A stretch of 64,000 nt of DNA from Rhyzopertha dominica. Its lineage: Eukaryota; Arthropoda; Insecta; Coleoptera; Bostrichidae. A model generated the notes under the pieces. That model saw nothing but the letters and a program-made list of their open reading frames with translations, had not been told where the DNA came from and did not search any database. Numbering within the stretch: position 1 is the first letter of the stretch; every line of letters begins with the position of its first letter. Where the stretch lies: contig QCXZ01000137.1 in NCBI GenBank assembly GCA_025024175.1, positions 70,618,680 through 70,682,679 of the forward strand. Direction: 5' to 3'. This document shows positions 1-12,129 of the stretch, piece after piece. The position numbers and the translations under genes are program-made.

Positions 1-205
1 TGCTGTTGGGAAGGTTGGTATTGCTGCTGAGGAGCTTGGTATTGCTGTTGAGGAGGTTGGTATTGTTGTTGAGCAGGTTGGTACTGCTGTTGAGCAGGTT
101 GATACTGCTGTTGAGCAGGTTGGTACTGCTGTTGAGGAGGTTGGTATTGCTGTTGTGGAGGTTGATATTGTTGTTGGGGAGGTTGGTATTGCTGTTGAGG
201 AGGAT
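1..205 (-). repeat. 21-bp coding tandem repeat (QQQYQPP)n
   Basis: About ten near-identical 21-bp units, reading CAA CCT CCT CAA CAG CAA TAC on the minus strand with silent and P/A/S changes between units. The repeat keeps the host frame throughout. The plus strand of the same units reads as a leucine-rich run, which is only a shadow. Unit number is likely to vary between alleles. Confidence 0.9.
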
Positions 206-521
206 GCACAGGTTTAAACTGTGGTTGCCCAGGTGTAGTGACAGGAGACTGAACAGGAGCCCAGCTCTTGTTAGAAACCGTCGGGCTGCTGAAACCCGAA
301 GGACTTTGATTTAAGAAGGAGGGAGAAACTGGACGCTGCTGATAACCCGGAGAAGCAGGACCAGATTGGTACGGAGCGCCAGTAACCGGTTTAAAAGCAG
401 TGGGTGACTGATAAGCCGGGGACTGGGGTCCACGTTGTTGTTGGTAGTTAGGGGATTGTTGTTGAGGTGATTGAGAGTACTGCAAGCCAGGTGAAGATTG
501 TGAGGAATACTGTGACCCACC
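1..521 (-). CDS. Zasp52: Zasp-like Q/P-rich linker exon (partial, runs off window)
   Basis: Internal coding exon of a Zasp-type PDZ-LIM protein, a Z-disc scaffold that binds alpha-actinin. On the minus strand a pyrimidine-rich tract ends in TTAG at 522-525, and the frame beginning GGSQYSSQSSPG stays open for 173 codons to the window edge. The first ~95 residues are rich in S, P, Q and Y (KPVTGAPYQSGPASPG, then PTVSNKSWAPV). The rest is about ten copies of the heptad QQQYQPP, written as a 21-bp tandem repeat. Such low-complexity linkers sit between the ZM region and the C-terminal LIM domains in insect Zasp proteins. It joins the exon at 707-783 in phase 0. The LIM exons should lie to the left of base 1. 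The gene name rests on the linked exons at 6584 and 19879 more than on this linker. Confidence 0.75.
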
Positions 522-706
522 CTAACAAGAAAGAAAAATAGTTAATTTCTCTCCAAAAATTTACCGCCGAAAATTTGTAGAGCCTGAATATCATTTTCAC
601 ACAACTATCACAAAAACTAGCTTAAACTGAANCAGAATATAATACAGCANTGTATGGCATGCAGGTTCCAATTAGGTATAANGGTATTTTTATGTGGTCT
701 CCAAAC

Positions 707-783
707 CTGTGCCTGAACTGGTGATCCTTGGGCAAGGTATTCTTCACCTTCTCTTGGAGGTGGCCAAGCTACTCGTTTCAGAC
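707..783 (-). CDS. Zasp52: Zasp-like short linker exon
   Basis: A 77-base internal exon. The minus strand shows acceptor CTTACAG just before 783 and a donor CAG|GTTTGG after 707. It starts with two bases of a split glycine codon (phase 1) and ends in phase 0, encoding (G)LKRVAWPPPREGEEYLAQG followed by SPVQAQ. The WPPP motif is repeated in the upstream exon at 6273-6374 (IHWPPPGYDD), which supports one protein. It joins the Q/P-rich exon at 1-521. The product is a disordered linker with no catalytic role visible. The donor base after GT is not consensus, so the 3' border is slightly less certain than the 5' border. Confidence 0.7.
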
Positions 784-3700
784 CTGTAAGAAGGGTTGTT
801 TTTAGCAGTTCATACAGCAATGAATAAACGAGAAATGTAGGGTTTTATCATATTCTTAAATGTATATACGATCTATTTCACTCAAAACCTTTATGGATGT
901 TATATTAATTTTTGCTTTAGTGAAATAATAAATTGCTGCAGATATGATAACTTTCATACTTATTTTCAATCACTAACTTGTGTATTAAGTGCTGAATGTA
1001 ATATACTTTTATGAACACCTAATGACCTAATCTATTTTACTAATTTATAGGAGCAGCTTCTGTCTTACATGTAACTCCTTAAGTTACACTTGTATCGTTC
1101 TTTTACACGCTTGCGTGATGTGAACGTGCATCCCTTGGAAAATTGAAAACAGTATCATTACTGAGAAATGAAGCTACAATTGAAATCAAAGATTATCAAA
1201 ATCGGATTAGTCGTCAATTCTTGGTGGTGCGCTAATTTTGTTGCGCAATGAGTAAGTACCACAAAAAAAAAGAATGTGTCCATAGTACCTATATTGTATA
1301 TGAGCATAATACATAATTAAATTCGACCATTGCCGGTCATTTAACAAAATAAATAATTTTCAGCCTTTATTATTGTAAACTATTGTATCGAGTCTATGTC
1401 AATGTTGTTTGTCTGATATTCTTTGTATTATTTTTCTCTTTGTGTTCTAACACGTTTCTGGTATTTATTTTTTGAAATGTAAACACAAGGATTTAACACG
1501 CGGGTGAAGAAATTCGGACAAGAAAATAGTTTAACGGACATCGGGTATATTGTTAAATAAATATATACAAAAGCAAAAAGACTTCTAAGTGAAGTGCTGC
1601 ATACATCTGTAGCAAAAAACCAAAGCCTGAAGGAATATTCTCACTAAATTTGGATCATAATATAACATTAAGCAAATATATTTACATTCAAAATATCTTT
1701 TTGCCTTTCTAGTTTCACCTACAACTCTGACAAATTGATAAAATAGTGCATATGTATTCTCACACGAATTACAATTTTATCTACAATGCAAACTTAAAGC
1801 ATATGATTAACTGACACGGATTTTCCTTGCATTTCTATGTACCGAATTAAAACCTATTTGTATTTACGACAATTATAGTTTTTGTACGGTATTTGCACTT
1901 GTGGAAAATATTTACAAGACCATGCAGCTTTTGCGTATCTAATCATTAACTACAATGGACAGCTCGCTGTTTATACTTAAACATAATAGGCTGAGTGGCG
2001 ACAGCAATATTTATAGCCTAATCCTTTTGTCACAAAATGTTATATACATACAAACTTGATTTGATGCCAGCATCTATGAAAGAACTAGTTTTAGGACGCC
2101 ATACTCGGTCAACATATAAAACGTAAACTGCAACTTTAATTGAAGGTAGATAAAAAAGGTTTAGTGTTACCAGTAAATTCTGAGCTTACCCGAAAAAGAC
2201 AAACTAAGATTACAAAAGAATCGTGAACTATACTTGTACAACATGTTCGATTATGCGAAATTCGCCAGTCGAACGAAATTAAAACCCATCTAAATGTACA
2301 TTTCCAAATTTCGAATTAAATTAATCTTGATCGCCAAGGTAAAAATATCCCATACATCATTCATAAATGTACATACATACGTAATGAATTTTTTTCTTGT
2401 TAGAGTTTGTTACTCAATTGCATTAGGAATAAAAAGCTTTTATAAACTAATAGATTATTTTTTTAGTGAAACAGTTTTTTATCATATATTTATTTTATTT
2501 ACCGAACCACGCCATATCCAGTAGGTAGTATCCTACAAAATGTTTGTTGTATGTCAGTTAAAAATACTCTCAAGTCTGGACTTAAAAAAAACAGTTTGAT
2601 TAATTTTTGACGCAACAAATAATCAAGAGGTACCTTATACTTCATAAATTTCTGAATGATCGAATTACACATCATTTTTACTGTATCGTATTAAAGTAAA
2701 TGCTTTTCAAATGATTGGTGGTTACAGTAAGGAAAACGTTAAATTCATTTTTGTATAAGTAATATTCCATAGTGAAAAGTTTCGTTTATGCGCATTCTGC
2801 CGAATGCATCTGCACTGGCTCATTAAAACCTTTGTACTCTATACTAACTGGATGACTATTGGCAGTTATTGGTCATCCACTCATGATAGGTATTTTTACA
2901 TACATTCCCGAACGCCAAATGTACCATAAGAAAGCTACGAACAAAAAATGCAGCGGATTTTAAATATATACAACAATTAAAATATTTAAAGTACAATGGT
3001 CCGATTTCCCAATTTAGAAACTTTAATCTTTTAACGTTACCGAAGTATTAAAAGTGTACTATAAGTGCACTTTGAACATCTCCAAAGATGCTTTTTAATA
3101 TTTGTTGTGCTTGTACTAGGTGTTTCAATAAAAACAATCCACTCTCAGTAATTCATATGGAAGGCAAATTAAAACAAAATAACATTTGAAGCTGTCATAA
3201 CCTTCTACCCCTGGCAACTCCCACAGGTCTTATTTTTTCAGTAAGGAAAAGAGGTGGAGTAAGGTTTTCCAAAGCCATTATTGAAAATGCACAGGGAAAA
3301 ATACCATCTTTTTTTCGAAAACTTAAATTATCGGGAAACGAGACAATTTAACCACAAACGCTTATCTGTTTATGGTTGCTAGGCATAATCATAGACATTA
3401 TCTATGGCCATAGTTATGATATATTCTCGCGTTTCTCTATGTCAGTCATTTACCAATGAGAATGGTTGAATAGAAACCAGTCAACAAGTACAAGAGAAGA
3501 TTAAAAATGATGCATGCGGCAATGCGCAGGAATACGACGTATACAATTTGCCAGATCATTAATTACGTACGTGGTGTACATTGTTAATGCATACATGTTG
3601 TTCACGATGGAGCCGGGCTTTGTGAAAGAACAACCCGATAATTTACGAAAGATCGTCTTGCACAAGGAAAATGCTTGTTGGGCGTTGTATACGTTCTATT

Positions 3701-6272
3701 CCTGCTCATTGCCACATGCAAACATATGCAATATCTTTAATATTTTATTGTACTCGTTGACTGGCTTCCATTCAACCATTTATTAATAACTGACACGGAG
3801 AAACACGAGATTCAGATACCTCTAAATTGAGCTCAGATTTCTAAATTATACTGTTAGCTTACTTGAGGACGGATTGAATTTTGTCTTCCGACATTGTATC
3901 CCCAAATTTGATTCTCTTTCGGGCTAGCAACTATTTACCAGGATTAAAAATTCATGCCACTTCCCCATTATGAGTTTAGTTTGCAAATATAGCTACAAAT
4001 GACTGTGTTAGAGGAGCTACTTCAATAGCTTCTTCCGGATAAATCTGTTCATCACAAAACTTAAAACATTGGAGGAGACTGGATCGGTTCGGAATCAGAA
4101 ACGTAAACCATCCGAATGGTTGCTGATGCACTTGCCGTTTGTTCGGAAGGTATCTCAAGTTTCTGGAGTCAGCCTTCAGTCATGCCCTTTAAATATTCAA
4201 TTCACGCATGGATTAAATGAAAATGATTTTGATAGACGACTTAACGGTGCGTTTCCAATACTTGCTTCTCGGACTAGTCTATATTTTTTGAAATAGCAGG
4301 TACTGGAAGCATGTTAATCCTCACTTGATGCGGCTACACACTCAGAAACTAAAAAAAATTAATGCGTGGGCTAGGATGTTAGGTTTTTTCTATTACAGGT
4401 CCTTTCTTCCTTGAGGAAGATCTCAACGATCAGCTTTATCTCGATATGGTAGACACACTAATCTATTCCCAAATCCATTGGCTACGTGGTACAGGATGAG
4501 GAGTTGAATGAAAATGAACTAGTTGGACAGAGACGGAGAGCAATTATTGAATGCCTAGATAGGTCTCCAGATCTTACACCCCTAGAATTTTATTTTGGGA
4601 ACACTTGAAGTTTAAAGTTTTTGAAACGCGACTATTCATGTTTAGGGGGGAATTACCTTAAATAATTGTGCCTGAGNGCCGCAAAGATCTTCAGAAATGT
4701 CAGGCAAGCATTTGAGTCACGACTTGGTCTTGCTTCGTGGAGGTTCGTAAAGGACGTTTTAAAATTTAACGAGTTTAACCTCGAGGCTTCTTGCTATCAA
4801 ACAATTAAGACTTATGGCTCCCGGGGGTAGAGGCTTCTGACAACATCGAAGAACTCCGAAATAAAATCGACTTGTTTCAGGATTCAATAGATTTTTCTCC
4901 CATAGGAGTTAATGAGGGCGTCTCGTTTTCACTAAAACACCCGGTTATATTCAGCGGTTCCTAATTTGCCACTGAAAATTGTTGACCTACATTATAAATT
5001 ACATTATGCATGTACTTGTATATACAACCTTCCAGACTTTTTACACGCTGGTATAGAAGCCACAATTGAGTGTTATTTACCTTGATCAGTATGTAGTACA
5101 CTATTATTATTAAATAAACACTTAAACTGGTTCAAGCGTTTCAAAAATTAACATGACAGGTTGCATAATACCAAATCCTTTTTTAAAAATGCGGTTCCAA
5201 GTTTCCATGACGTGCAGTTTTGTGGAACGAGACTAGAATATTTGTTGAGAAAAATAGTTGAAAAGCATTCCCCTGTATTTTTGTACTTTTGCACACGAAC
5301 TATTTCGCGCCAAAACTATAAATACAAACCGCCCAGTTCGAAGAGGGTTAACTTTAACACGGTATCTTACTCGAAGATAACGAGCAAAATCCACAGATGT
5401 TTGTCTCCGAAATGTGGGTGGTAACCTGTATTCTAAATCAGGTGACTAAGATCATTAATCATTCGTTGTGAACGTGCAATAATCGTTTGGAAAATGAGCA
5501 ATTTAAGTGAAGTAAGACATTTTGAAGGTTTCGAGTATAAGACTTATTGTGGTAAATTAAAAAAAGCACAATTGATCGTATTATCTAAGCAAAATATACT
5601 TTCGAATGAGCAATTGTCCTTTTTCTTGTTAGGACGAAATCAGCGTGTGAATTTGTAGCAGTGAAACATGGCATTTATGCCTACAATAAACTAGGAAAGC
5701 TGGAAACAAAATTATAACTAACGTCACGTTATTCAGCTTACATTTTGGCGGAGATTCAAGGTGAAATGATTTGATACAACTGTATAGGTGTTTCTAGAAT
5801 CGGTATTCCGTGTGAGCAAACATCCCAATGACTAATTTTATGTTTATCTATAAATACCAATTCACTGCCACGCGACGTTATGTTAATTAATACAATGACG
5901 TATTAAAAATTGTCACTGTTAACGAGGGGTTATTGAAAATCAAAAATAAAACGTAAAAATCAAAAATAAACTAGTCAATTTATCAAACCAACAAAACAGT
6001 GGTTATAAATTTGAAATGAGCTCGACATCTTGGCACAAACATTTTAGTACGAGCCGATTAGTCTACTCTATCAAAAAAAAAACTACGACACCAACCTTAC
6101 CTCTTGGTTAGCACAAAAACAATTAAGACACGAAAAAACGCGCACTGTGCAATAACCGCGATTTAAAGTAACATATTAAATTGCGGGTATGTCAGTCGTT
6201 CATCCCTGAGGATGGCAGGGTGGGGATGGTACCGCGCAAACTCGTTACGCTAAGCTAATCCTGAGGGACTAC
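784..6272 (-). other. Intron of Zasp-like gene
   Basis: 5.5 kb of AT-rich non-coding DNA between two phase-matched Zasp exons. Apart from the mariner-like relic at about 4.07-4.68 kb I see no open reading frame with a recognisable protein, no RNA gene and no clear regulatory cluster. The short open frames at 2.3 and 3.5 kb look like chance. Confidence 0.6.
4069..4680 (+). pseudogene. IS630/Tc1-mariner transposase relic
   Basis: The plus strand keeps pieces of an insect mariner-superfamily transposase in shifting frames. In order: a helix-turn-helix-like stretch (EETGSVRNQKRKPSEW, then VSQVSGVSLQS), the family phrase HGLNENDFDRRL just before the catalytic core, then after a frameshift YWKHVNPHLMRLHTQK and INAWARML, the counterpart of the usual VNVWAGILG block. 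Stops and frameshifts break every part, so no active enzyme is encoded. The relic at 8.93-10.11 kb has the same phrases (LNEDDPDRRI, LNMWAGIIG), so the two are probably copies of one family. Terminal repeats were not located. Confidence 0.6.
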
Positions 6273-6374
6273 CTGGATAAACCACGTCTTTAAAACCTCT
6301 GTATTTCTTATCATCGTACCCTGGTGGAGGCCAATGTATTTCGTCACGGAGGGGTCTATAGTTGTTTTCGTTAC
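6273..6374 (-). CDS. Zasp52: Zasp-like linker exon
   Basis: A 102-base internal exon on the minus strand between acceptor CTGCAG (6375-6380) and donor GTAGTC (6267-6272). It begins and ends in phase 1. Translation: (G)NENNYRPLRDEIHWPPPG then YDDKKYRGFKDVVYP, ending in the first base of a glycine codon completed at 783. No stop in frame, and the other two frames are poor. The run of Y, R, D and K with a WPPP core resembles the linker between the ZM motif and the first LIM domain of insect Zasp proteins. It lies 209 bases downstream of the previous exon and 5.5 kb upstream of the next. Confidence 0.78.
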
Positions 6375-6583
6375 CTGCAGAATTCGTGACTCATGAACTA
6401 ATAATAGGAAATTGCAGTTTTGTGTTACTGGATTTTTTTTTCTTACGACGGTGACTTGGAAATGGATGTACTGTGGGTGAGCGAAACGTCAGTGCATGAG
6501 TCGGTGGTGTTATTGCGATTGCTCTACCAATCTACGATGCACGTGTGTGGATTGTTCATATGGATGTTTTGAAAGAGACTTAC

Positions 6584-6678
6584 CAGGGGGGTGTCCATTT
6601 CGTTGCCTCTGTTCCTCTTCCTCCAGCATCCTTAGAACTGCCGAATTTTGCAGGTTTCCAGGCTTCGTCAGATTCGGA
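6584..6678 (-). CDS. Zasp52: Zasp-like exon with the post-ZM conserved helix
   Basis: A 95-base exon on the minus strand with acceptor TTCCACAG and a strong donor G|GTAAGT. It starts with the last base of a codon (phase 2) and ends in phase 1, encoding PNLTKPGNLQNSAVLRMLEE then EEQRQRNGHPPG. The phrase QNSAVLRMLEEEE is typical of ALP/Enigma/ZASP proteins, where a helix of this kind (S-x-VL-x-x-L-x-E-E) follows the ZM motif; Drosophila Zasp has a matching SEVLKFLREEE stretch. Two upstream exons fit its phase: the ZM exon ending at 19879 and the start exon ending at 10460. This suggests alternative promoters converging here. Confidence 0.82.
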
Positions 6679-6889
6679 CTGTGGAAGTTAATGCTGAAAA
6701 AGAAGATGTTTCAGTTAGTGTACAGATATCGCGTAAACCTGTCATAACACACATTTTCTCTGGGTACTACTCAACTTAATTTTTAGATTCTTTAGTGAAT
6801 GTTAAGGTTTATTTCTTACTGGTGATTTAGCAGAATAATATGTTGATCAACGCTACCTATAAAGAAAGTGATTATTGAAAACCGTTAAT

Positions 6890-7570
6890 CTATAAAATCT
6901 AAATACGTGTTTGGACAGCTAAGCTAGCATCTTCACTAGAAGGGAAATAAAAATATCTAACTTCCTTGAATGAAGATGCTTCAAACGCCTAGAATGTTAT
7001 ATTGTTAGAAAATTGTTTTGCTAGTGAAAATTATGGAGTGATCTGTATCTTTAATATGTTGGACGACGCGTGATTTATCAAACCTCCCATACCTACTGGC
7101 CTGACCGACATATTTTAAGATTTACAGTTACTCCATTATATCTCATAAATGCCTCATTTACCTTTTTCGTCTACTTTATTATTCGGGTTTCTTAAAAGAT
7201 TTTTGATAATTGACTGCATTATTCACACCAAAAGCCTTTAAGAAGCTTTCTAGGTAAGCCTTTAGTAAGCCTAAAATCAAAAGGAATTTTGATGACTTTA
7301 TATTGTTAAATAGGTGGTAAAGACATCAAGGTGGCATTTAAAACCTGTTTTTTGTGGTGCATCTTTCAAAGTTCTTCTTAATGTACTATGTTCTTAATCA
7401 AAGTTAGTAAGAAGTGCAATTATTTCGTTGTTGCCCTTTCTTAATACCAGAATATCTAAAAAAGAAGACGTCTTGTTTCTTCTTTTTCCACTTAATGCTC
7501 GTGAAGCAAGGACGTCATCGACATAAGGATATAACGCACCCATGTGTGAAGGAAATAGTGCTTTTCTTTT
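6890..7570 (-). pseudogene. Penelope-like element fragment (RT end, GIY-YIG, hammerhead-like end)
   Basis: Minus-strand relic inside a Zasp intron. Near 7.56-7.44 kb it encodes YPYVDDVL and, after a frameshift, SSFLDILVLRKGNNE, matching the YVDD catalytic box and the following FLDVLV block of Penelope-type reverse transcriptase. Further on (about 7.17-7.02 kb) GIYEI, NCKS, then KYVGQASRYGRFDKSRVVQH form a decayed GIY-YIG endonuclease. A hammerhead-like tail TGAAGATGCTAGC follows at 6906-6939. Frameshifts and stops make it inactive. The order RT, GIY-YIG, ribozyme-like tail is that of Penelope-like elements. Confidence 0.6.
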
Positions 7571-8929
7571 TTACAATTAATTATCATATATAGAAAAGGG
7601 AAAAGACTGTTTCCCAGCATTCCGTATTGTTGTCTAAAAAGAATTCTGTGGCTTGCATATAGAGGTTGACCTTTTTATGATTTTTGTTTGTTTAATTAAT
7701 TTTGACAATGGGTTCCGAGGTTTGTTATAACGACCATTTTCTAGAAGTTCATTATCCAATAGATGTCACAAAGTGTTATCTTTTTATCGCCTTTCAGACA
7801 AAAACAGATTTTATCCTTGAAACTAATGGTGTCACAATTTTCTGTTTTCCAAGGTTTTGTTATTTTATATATTTTTGTCTTTTTTAATTTTGCATGCGTT
7901 TTTAATAAAGTCTGAATCTGATAAAACTTTCAATAGCAGCTATGATCTCAGATACTGATATTTAATCAAACTTTTACTGAGAAACGCGTCTTACAAAAAA
8001 AAACTTGTCCAATCTTTGCCTAAAAACCTTATGTATAGAATCCGTATAGGAAAACCTAGAATCCAGCACTCGTCATATGAATAATACAGGGTTTCTATAA
8101 ATTAATGATTCATGCATCCAGGGCGCTTATGGAAATTATCGATTTCAAGTCGTCATTCCAAGTAGTTCACAGAAATATTAAACACTTGACTTGATAAATG
8201 CCAAATAATGTGGTGTTTGAAGCGTGAATTCTAGAGAATTATTTAAATGGTCCTATCTTTTTTAATAAATATTTGGATGTTGGATATAGACTCCTTCAAA
8301 AAGTCTATAGTTGGATTTGCTCAACGGAAAGTGGAGCTCCTCCTTACAACTCAGTGGAGGTTAAAAGCTTCTAAACGAACCATATCCAAATAGGTAAATT
8401 CCTAACCGAAGTAACCAGATCTCATAAACTGCGCCAGTAGTCAAAAACCACGTAAAAACGAAGAGAACGTTAAAAGAACTTAAAGAAAGGAACAATTATT
8501 ATTGTTGCTCGAAATAATCTTTACCAAAATTAAGATTCAAAAGATTCTAATGTATTGCATTAATGCATTTCATCTGGTATACTCTGAAGTATCTACTGTT
8601 AGCCATTTGTTTTTATACAAAATATGCTTTGAGGTCTTCTTGGGGGATATTGAAAATGCAGACGATTTCTTTGTCCCTTATTGATTCAAATCGGTTCAGT
8701 AACATTCGTGAGAACATATTGTTAGAAAAAATCCTATTATACATATTCGCTATTATCGCAATAAATTGTTATATCATACTTACGAAATGATAAATTTTGA
8801 TTTGATAAAATTTTTGTTAAAATCGTGTTTTTAAATAGAAGAAAAAAAGGTTATCCAAGCAGATTCTGTCAATAACGCTGGTTCTTATTTATTAAATGAT
8901 AAATCTACAAAAAGGTAAGGTGGCCTTTC

Positions 8930-10110
8930 AACAGTTCCAGCATTTTCAGCAGTTTCACTTTAATTTGCTAACAAGGTGAATCTTAGTGAAACTGAACGAA
9001 CTGAGATCTGCAACATTCACAGAAAAATGTTTGTTATTTTTTTAATAATATTTATGCGAAGAGAAATCCGATTGCCCAACCCACAGTATCCAAGTTGAAA
9101 ATCAAGCTCTTGATGTATTAAGTAGCGTTATGGATAACTCATTTACCTCAACCATACGATTCGCTTTGAGTAATAATATGTCAATTGTCGCTTATTGGAA
9201 TATTGAAATATTGAAAAAGAACAAGTATAAACCCTACAAACTACACCTTCTCTATCAGCTAAATGAAGATGATCCCGACAGAAGAATACATGACCAATGA
9301 TAACCCAAATATTGCACACATTTTTTCTTCTGGTGAAGTCTAGTGATAATCTTTGCTGGATGATGCAGCAACATACACAGTATCCTCAGAAACTAAACAT
9401 GTGGGCTGGTATTATTGGGCGACAGATTATAGGTCCCTACTTCATAAAGGGAAATATTACAGCTGATATTTACCTGTACCTAGACAATACCAAAGGGCAA
9501 TGTTACTATTTGCATATATCTGGATATCATCTCCCCAGGCAGCCAAAATCAAACATGAAGTTCAAGAAGTACCGCCTAATTGGCTGTAAAATTCTTTGCA
9601 CAATATCTGTGATTTGAGAATTTAATTTGATGCAAAGATTTATTTAACTGAAAAAAGTATTGTTATCAAATTGTACAAAATAAAAATAAGATCATTTCAA
9701 TGATAAAAAGCTGCCACTTAGTAACATATATGCTGCCATATTGCTGCAAAATTCATATTTGGGATAAATAAGTCTGTTATTCTACACTTTTGATTAACTC
9801 TGTGTACCGCAGCGTATAACTTTTAGCTTGCTTTCTTACAGTGCAAGACTAGGTAACACTTCAGGTAACTCCCAAACATCATCCACCACAAAACTACTGT
9901 TTATATAAACGATATTCTATAGGTAATAATGTTTACCACCTACTCTAATTTAACAGAGTAATGCCCATCCAGAGATTGGGAGTACAGTGAGCATATTAGG
10001 TAAACTTGGTAGTAATCATTTGCGTGGCCCTTCTAGATCTGCCGATTTAAACCCCATCAAGCATGTTTGAAATATGACGGAGCTAAAACTGACTAATTTT
10101 CCACATCCTC
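8930..10110 (+). pseudogene. IS630/Tc1-mariner transposase relic, same family as the 4.1-kb copy
   Basis: Degenerate transposase on the plus strand. Early part: ETERTEICNIHRK and NPIAQPTVSKLKIK (helix-turn-helix region). Near 9.26 kb QLNEDDPDRRI precedes the catalytic domain; an open piece at 9297-9617 contains PQKLNMWAGIIGRQIIGPYF followed by IKGNITADIYLYL, the usual block of this family. Near 10.03 kb RSADLNPIKHV matches the Tc1-type SPDLNPIEHVW motif around the second catalytic aspartate. Stops lie between these blocks. It sits in the first intron of the short Zasp isoform. Confidence 0.65.
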
Positions 10111-10459
10111 CACATACTTTTACCCATCTCCAATAGAAAAATCGAACTTTATTTTCCAGTATTTGTTATGTCTAGTAGCGTCGCTAAAACTCGTTTTTTA
10201 GATATCATGTAATACTATAGCAAAGAATTCAACTGGTATTTGCATTCTGCATTGGTTTGCCGATACTTACTGAAAATTTAAACTAATGGTCAAGACTGCA
10301 GTCCAATAAGTTTAACAAAGCTATTCCTGAATCTCTTTATTAATAATAATTGCACCAACCCACAACGATCACAAAGTGTAATAAAATTCAAAGGAATCGA
10401 ACCAGAGAAACACATCAAACATTTATCGCCCAAAACACGAAAACAATCTCAAGACGTAC

Positions 10460-10482
10460 CTTTGGTTTACACTAACACTCAT
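10460..10482 (-). CDS. Zasp52: Candidate alternative first coding exon of the Zasp-like gene
   Basis: On the minus strand ATG AGT GTT AGT GTA AAC CAA AG is followed by a consensus donor GTACGT. It encodes MSVSVNQ plus two bases of a codon, so it splices in phase to the exon at 6678 (AG+T gives Ser: MSVSVNQS-PNLTKPG). The stretch upstream has promoter-like elements (CCAAT boxes, an E-box, TCAGT initiator-like sites). The product would lack both PDZ and ZM motif. PDZ-less isoforms from internal promoters are known for Drosophila Zasp52. The exon is short, so the phase match and donor are the main support; transcripts would settle it. Confidence 0.5.
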
Positions 10483-10720
10483 GTCGTATCGATCGCTTAT
10501 AAAAACGTATAAAAAATCACAGAGAAGCCTCTCAGATACTGAGAACGAACTATCGCCTATGAGCTACTGATTCGAGGGTTTTGGTTGGGGCTGATTGGCC
10601 TATCCACCCCACGCTCGTCTCGTTGACTGGTATTGAGGAACTAATGACACTCACGTGAGCCAATAGCACCTTGTTTTGTTTTTTGCCTTTAAGTATGCAT
10701 TTACGTCGGCTCTGAATCAG
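10483..10720 (-). promoter_or_regulatory. Candidate promoter for the short Zasp-like isoform
   Basis: Relatively GC-rich block upstream (on the minus strand) of the start exon. It contains GGCCAATCAG (10591-10600), a palindromic CACGTG E-box (10652-10657) next to a second, reversed CCAAT (10659-10663), and arthropod initiator-like TCAGT sites near 10538-10543 and 10566-10570. Position and motif density suggest a promoter; no start site can be proved from sequence. Confidence 0.4.
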
Positions 10721-12129
10721 AGCATTTAAAATAAATTCTACTATTTTCGGACCGCGAACTATAAATGCTTTGTGCGAGGAGTGGAACTGTCAAAAGGACA
10801 GGAGCGTGTATGATGGACATTTTTTTCTGTTTTGTTTAAAATACGAGTAACGATTCTACCCCCAAAAATTGGAGTAATTTCCTTGTTTCTAATATGAAGT
10901 TATATCCATTTCAATATGCTACACTCACGTTGTTTTTTTTTATAGAAAGACGAGATCTTTTATTAGATTTTATGAGTAGGTATTGCTTGCCAGTCATTTA
11001 TTGTGAATTTTAGCAGCCAGCTTGGCAACTGGTATGAACAGCTTAGGTTGTTACGTCATTTGAGCGGTATTTCTTTCACCGGAATTGTAGAAATTCCATT
11101 TTTTCCCGTTGTGTTTCTGTTTCTATGCTAAAACATGTTTCAGACACCTTCTCACAAGTTCAGTATTGCAGAACAAACCAGCTGTCTTCAAGTGTTACAG
11201 TTAGCGCTTGCCATTTGAAAAACAACAAATACAGCTGTTTACAACGTGAACAACCAAGTTCGCAACACTTTGCTTATAAATTTGTATGTTTTTATTTTTT
11301 GTGTCTGATGTACAATAATATTTATTTTGCGAGTATTTTAGAAGCCAAAATTATCTTACATTGTTGCGTTTCGGCTTTTTCTGAAGCCTTTTTCAAAATT
11401 CATTTCTTCTTTAAAAAAGTCATATGCCAAATCAGAGAACATAGAACATCNATGAGCCCACTCAGAAGTGGTTAGCATTTTCGTTAAAACGTTGCAAATT
11501 AGGTTTGCTCTGAACCAAATCAAAAATATGTGCAAATTAATTTATTATTAGGTTATACCATTATAAATTCTAATTAACCCCTGAATGTCTTTTTCTTTCA
11601 TTTAATGCATTTGGTTCGTTTTTTATGGTTGCCATTTCANGAGTCAGTTGTGTCTTTCTATTTGTATGTATCGTAATTTCAGATTTATAAACAAAAAAAA
11701 AACAACCTTGAAATAGGACTTAAACCACACAAATAAATATTAAGCACTCACAGCACGACTGACTCTTGAAGTGAAGAATAGAATGCATTAAATTACAGAA
11801 ATTCAGTAGTTAACTAGAATTTTTAGTGGTTTAATATACACTAGATTCATTTTGCGCATATTTGCTCTTTTCTCTCCTTGCCAAAACCTAATTTGCCATG
11901 TTATAAAGAAGCATTCCGTATTATCGCATCCCAATGCCTCCTTGGTGTTCTTTACCTTTCTTGAGGAAAAACTAAGTTTGAATAAGGTTTCAGGCTTTCA
12001 TTTTGGCTGCTATAAAGCTCTGAATCCTGAGTTCAGAATAAGCAATAGAAAAGTAACTACTTTCAAAATTTAGATCCGCATTGAATGTTTTCTTTAAATA
12101 CAATCATAAAGACAGTGTCATCATACAAT
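10721..12129. other. Non-coding intron sequence
   Basis: AT-rich stretch inside the long Zasp intron. The open frames at 11125-11475 and 11852-12073 have no recognisable protein content and no splice context, so they are read as chance. Confidence 0.5.

Noticed and set aside
6..314. 102-codon plus-strand frame with LVLLLRR repeats, like a membrane or leucine-rich protein
   Set aside because: It is the complement of the 21-bp QQQYQPP-coding repeat; the minus strand has the splice sites and phase-linked exons.
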